Shown: positions 5,001-7,013 of the stretch, one piece after another | Layout: every line of letters begins with the position of its first letter | Numbering within the stretch: position 1 is the first letter of the stretch | From: Methylocystaceae bacterium | GTDB taxonomy: Bacteria; Pseudomonadota; Alphaproteobacteria; Rhizobiales; Beijerinckiaceae | Reading direction: 5' to 3' | NCBI GenBank assembly: GCA_003152255.1 | Contig: PLZT01000294.1 | Coordinates: forward strand, 1,725-8,737 | Length of the DNA: 7,013 nt | The notes under the pieces: model-generated | Database searches by the model: none | Told to the model about the DNA's origin: nothing | Seen by the model: the letters and a program-made list of their open reading frames with translations, nothing else | Program-made: the position numbers and the translations under genes

Positions 5001-6040
5001 CCAGCGTCGTCGGCTGGGACATTGGCGGCGCGAATCTCAAGGCGGCGCGCGCGGAAGATGGGCGCATTGTCGCCGTGACGCAGCAGCCTTGCGCGCCACA
5101 TCTCGGCTTGGCTTTTGTCGAACAAGCGATTCGCGCGGCGAACGCGATCCTCGGCCCTGCCGATCTTCACGCCGTCACGATGACGGCGGAGCTTTCCGAC
5201 GGCTTCGAGGACCGTTTGCGCGGCGTCGCTTCCATCGCCGCGATCTTTACGCATGAAATCGACGCGCCTGACATCGTCTTTTACGCCGGCGTCGCCGGCT
5301 TTGTCGGCAAGGCGGACGTTGCGCGAGCGGCCCCCGCCATCGCCTCGGCCAATTGGCGCGCCAGCGCCGCGCTGGTCGCGCGAGGCCGCGCGGAAGCGCT
5401 GTTCATGGACATGGGCTCGACGACGACCGACATCGTTCCGATTCGCGGCGGGGCCGTCGCGGCGTTTGGCGAAGGCGACGCCGCTCGTCTCGCTTGCGGC
5501 GAACTGGTTTACACAGGTCTGCTGCGCGGCGCGCCGGCGGCGGGCCTCGCCTTGGCGCCTGTCGATGGGCAATGGACGGCGTTGGTCGACGAGCAATTCG
5601 CGACCATGGCCGACGTGCACCGCATCCTTAACAATATTCCGCCCGGCGCCGACGTCGCGCCAACGGTCGACGGCCGCGCCAGGACACGCGAGGCCAGCCG
5701 CGCGCGATTGGCCCGCATCGTCGGCCGCGACGCGCGCGACGGCGCCGAAGGACAGTGGGATGCGCTCGCGGCTTTTTTCGCCCGGGCGCAAATGCGGCGG
5801 ATCGAGGACCAAATCGCGCTGATCGCCTCGCGCGACGCCTTCGTTTCGCGCGCGCCGATCGTCGGCGCCGGCGTCGGCCGCGGCGTCATCTCCGCCTGGG
5901 CCAGGAGAACGGGCCGCGAGTTTCATGACTTCGACGAATTTATCCCGGCGACGCCGGAGGCGAGAGCCGCCGCCAGCGATTGCGCGCCGGCCTGCGCGGT
6001 GGCGTTGCTGGCGAGCGAACCGCCAGTCGATCACAGATAG
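4997..6040 (+). CDS. MfnF-like H4MPT/methanofuran-associated protein (TIGR03123, hydantoinase/oxoprolinase family)
   Basis: A 347-residue protein of the ASKHA-fold hydantoinase/oxoprolinase superfamily. The first phosphate loop is GWDIGGANLKAA at 6-17 and the second is FMDMGSTTTDIVPI at 136-149. TMTAELSDGFEDRLRGV at 61-77, VFYAG at 94-98, ASANW at 116-120 and GELVYTGLLRGAP at 168-180 mark the TIGR03123 group found in methanogens and in methylotrophs with H4MPT. In Methanocaldococcus the relative MfnF joins gamma-glutamyltyramine to the aminomethylfuran precursor in methanofuran synthesis. By analogy this protein would help make the methylofuran cofactor of the formyltransferase/hydrolase complex; that is inference. 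Its ATG lies inside the folD-like stop (ATGA), so translation is probably coupled. The gene ends at the edge of a degraded antisense gene, and no further cofactor gene follows, which is unlike the larger clusters of many methylotrophs. Confidence 0.88.
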   Translation: MTSVVGWDIGGANLKAARAEDGRIVAVTQQPCAPHLGLAFVEQAIRAANAILGPADLHAVTMTAELSDGFEDRLRGVASIAAIFTHEIDAPDIVFYAGVAGFVGKADVARAAPAIASANWRASAALVARGRAEALFMDMGSTTTDIVPIRGGAVAAFGEGDAARLACGELVYTGLLRGAPAAGLALAPVDGQWTALVDEQFATMADVHRILNNIPPGADVAPTVDGRARTREASRARLARIVGRDARDGAEGQWDALAAFFARAQMRRIEDQIALIASRDAFVSRAPIVGAGVGRGVISAWARRTGREFHDFDEFIPATPEARAAASDCAPACAVALLASEPPVDHR

Positions 6041-6098
6041 CCGCGTGTTCGGCATGCTCGGCGTGTTCGAAATGTTCGGTGGGCGCTTCCTCTGACAT
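6039..6098 (-). pseudogene. 5' remnant of a DUF4337-type gene
   Basis: Twenty codons from an ATG at 6098 read MSEEAPTEHFEHAEHAEHAA, matching the His/Glu-rich start I recall for bacterial DUF4337 proteins, which normally continue into three membrane segments. A GGAG ribosome binding site lies 6 bases upstream. After the AEHAA codons the similarity stops exactly where the antisense mfnF stop codon (6038-6040) begins; the frame then runs on through antisense mfnF to 5940 as non-homologous, arginine- and proline-rich sequence. The rest of the gene is missing. The simplest reading is a deletion or recombination that removed the 3' part and joined the stump to the end of mfnF. A functional 53-residue peptide is possible but less likely. 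Confidence 0.6.
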
Positions 6099-6370
6099 AT
6101 AAGACTCCAGAAACCTTTGTCGCGGCGGCGACCCTATATCAACGGCCGGCGCCGACAAAATCGCGGCCTGTTCGCGGTCAAGCTAGAAAAATTCGTCGCC
6201 GCGTTTATCTAACTTCACTGGAAATAAACGCCGCTTTTCGGGCCAAGGCTCGGCTTCCCGGCGAAGTCCTCGGTGGACCCGGGGGGCAAAGCGAAAAGCC
6301 ATGTTTTTCGAGGCGAAGGCGCGGCGTCAGATCCAGACTTCGAAAGCGCTCGGGCGATGAAGGAGGCATC
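6099..6370. other. Noncoding stretch between the DUF4337 remnant and the secreted-protein gene
   Basis: About 270 bases without a supportable gene. The left part would have been the promoter of the remnant, though no clean hexamer pair is seen. The middle carries an inverted repeat (6201-6231). The right part leads into the aggagg site of the secreted-protein gene; no obvious promoter hexamers were found for it. Confidence 0.5.
6201..6231. terminator. Inverted repeat, possible bidirectional terminator or operator
   Basis: GCGTTTAT (6201-6208) and ATAAACGC (6224-6231) are exact inverted copies with a 15-base spacer, unusually AT-containing for this DNA. On the plus strand TTTT follows 3 bases later (6235-6238); on the minus strand a run of five T lies 9 bases on (6191-6187). 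It could end mfnF transcription or be a regulator site for the secreted-protein gene. Confidence 0.4.
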
Positions 6371-6823
6371 ATGTCAAGAAATCTCATCGCGGTCATGGCG
6401 CTTGCGGCTCTGTTCGCCGCCGCAGGGCAGCCGCGCGCGCAAGAAGTCCCGCCAGCTTGCAATCCAAAAGTCGGACACGCGAACGCCAGAATCGAATGCC
6501 TGACGAAGATGGTTATTTCGCTGAACGAAAAACTCGGCGAGTTGCGCGGGGAACTCGACAAAAGCGCCAAATCGGCGGATTCATCAGCCTATCTGACCCG
6601 GTCCGAGTTTGACTCCGTTCTGGCGGACTATGTGAAATACAACTCTCCGGTGGCCATCAATTTGGCGATTGAGCCGAGCAATAGCCAAATGGACGGGCGT
6701 TGTCTCGAGGCCTATAGCGGCCAGGTGGGCGTCATGGCGCAAAAGCCGTGCAATTTTGACACGAAGCCGCAGCTGAAATGGCAGTTCCTGCCGGTGACGA
6801 GCATGTCCTCGGCGAGTCGATAA
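6371..6823 (+). CDS. Small secreted protein with possible ricin-type repeat, function unknown
   Basis: A 150-residue protein not assigned to a named family. Residues 1-24 look like a Sec signal peptide: a short basic start, a hydrophobic core (LIAVMALAALFAAAG) and a PRAQ end, so the mature protein should be periplasmic or secreted. Residues 37-68 have a heptad-like amphipathic pattern (IECLTKMVISLNEKLGELRGELDKS shortened here to its character) and may form a coiled coil. The C-terminal part, from DGRCLEAYSGQVG at 108-120 through PCNFD to QLKWQF at 134-139, resembles one repeat of a ricin-type beta-trefoil (CL, later C, then QxxW). A single repeat is incomplete for a trefoil, so it may need to oligomerise or the likeness may be superficial. 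The four cysteines (30, 43, 111, 127) could form disulfides. The start is secured by AGGAGG 4 bases before the ATG. It converges with rsmD, 23 bases away. Confidence 0.75.
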   Translation: MSRNLIAVMALAALFAAAGQPRAQEVPPACNPKVGHANARIECLTKMVISLNEKLGELRGELDKSAKSADSSAYLTRSEFDSVLADYVKYNSPVAINLAIEPSNSQMDGRCLEAYSGQVGVMAQKPCNFDTKPQLKWQFLPVTSMSSASR

Positions 6824-6846
6824 TCGCGGAGGCGCGTTTCGCCAAG

Positions 6847-7013
6847 TCACGGCGCGCGCCGGGCGAAGATGATTTGCGTGTCGCCATAGCGGCGCGCATC
6901 TTCGCGCGCGAGCCCCACGGGTAAATCCAGCGCCGCGCCCGCCGCCTCCTCGATCACGACGAGCGCGCCCGGCGCCAGCCAACCGCCGCGCAGCAATTCG
7001 TTCAGCGCCAGCG
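6847..7013 (-). CDS. rsmD: 16S rRNA (guanine(966)-N(2))-methyltransferase, C-terminal part
   Basis: Only the last 54 codons lie in the window; the gene continues past the right edge. The visible end reads ALNELLRGGWLAPGALVVIEE, then a divergent loop, then RRYGDTQIIFARRAP. The LAPGALVVIEE strand and the final RRYGDTxxxF block are the C-terminal hallmarks of RsmD, which uses SAM to methylate G966 of 16S rRNA in the assembled 30S subunit. The catalytic NPPY motif is upstream and not visible, so other class I methyltransferases cannot be excluded entirely. Stop is TGA at 6849-6847. Confidence 0.8.
   Translation of the reverse strand, partial: LALNELLRGGWLAPGALVVIEEAAGAALDLPVGLAREDARRYGDTQIIFARRAP

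Noticed and set aside
4757..6055. 432-codon minus-strand open frame antisense to mfnF and the end of the folD-like gene
   Set aside because: Arg/Asp/Gly-rich shadow frame produced by high GC codon bias; the plus-strand products are clearly homologous to known families.
6584..6982. 132-codon minus-strand frame across the secreted-protein end and rsmD end
   Set aside because: Out of frame with the RsmD C-terminus, which is recognisable in the neighbouring frame ending at 6847.

Overview
This window looks like chromosome of a GC-rich alphaproteobacterial methylotroph, most likely a type II methanotroph of the Methylocystis/Methylosinus kind. That is an inference. It rests on an alphaproteobacterial zinc-ribbon protein of the TIGR02300 family, an alphaproteobacterial L28, and bacterial tetrahydromethanopterin (H4MPT) C1 genes resembling those of Methylobacterium extorquens. 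The exact genus cannot be fixed from the sequence alone.

Left part (1-2042): three genes on the minus strand. They are the small TIGR02300 (FYDLN acid domain) protein, a NusG/RfaH-type paralogue of the sort linked to surface polysaccharide operons, and rpmB (ribosomal protein L28). The NusG-like gene is preceded by an AT-rich stretch holding an 18-bp tandem repeat that overlaps a predicted promoter. rpmB has a good sigma70-type promoter and two hairpins downstream.

Centre (2489-6040): a one-carbon block on the plus strand. mtdB (methylene-H4MPT dehydrogenase) and fae (formaldehyde-activating enzyme) carry out the first two steps of H4MPT-linked formaldehyde oxidation. A strong intrinsic terminator follows fae. 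Next come a divergent folD-like gene and, overlapping it by ATGA, a gene of the MfnF/TIGR03123 family (hydantoinase/oxoprolinase-like, associated with methanofuran/H4MPT-linked C1 transfer). Fae condenses formaldehyde with H4MPT, MtdB oxidises the product, and MfnF plausibly helps make the methanofuran-type cofactor used further down the pathway. The FolD-like protein keeps the catalytic Tyr and Lys but lacks the Gln of the family's QLPLP segment, so its substrate and activities are uncertain.

Right part (6041-7013): a rearranged-looking stretch. The first 20 codons of what looks like a DUF4337-type gene, with its ribosome binding site, sit antisense and end at the mfnF stop codon, which suggests an old recombination junction. 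An inverted repeat, a small secreted protein with a possible single ricin-type repeat, and the 3' end of rsmD (16S rRNA m2G966 methyltransferase, minus strand, cut by the window edge) complete it.

No CRISPR array, insertion sequence, tRNA or rRNA was seen. Nothing here amounts to a wholly new system. The best leads are the altered FolD-like enzyme coupled to MfnF and the two separate 18-bp tandem repeats in front of the nusG-like and mtdB genes.
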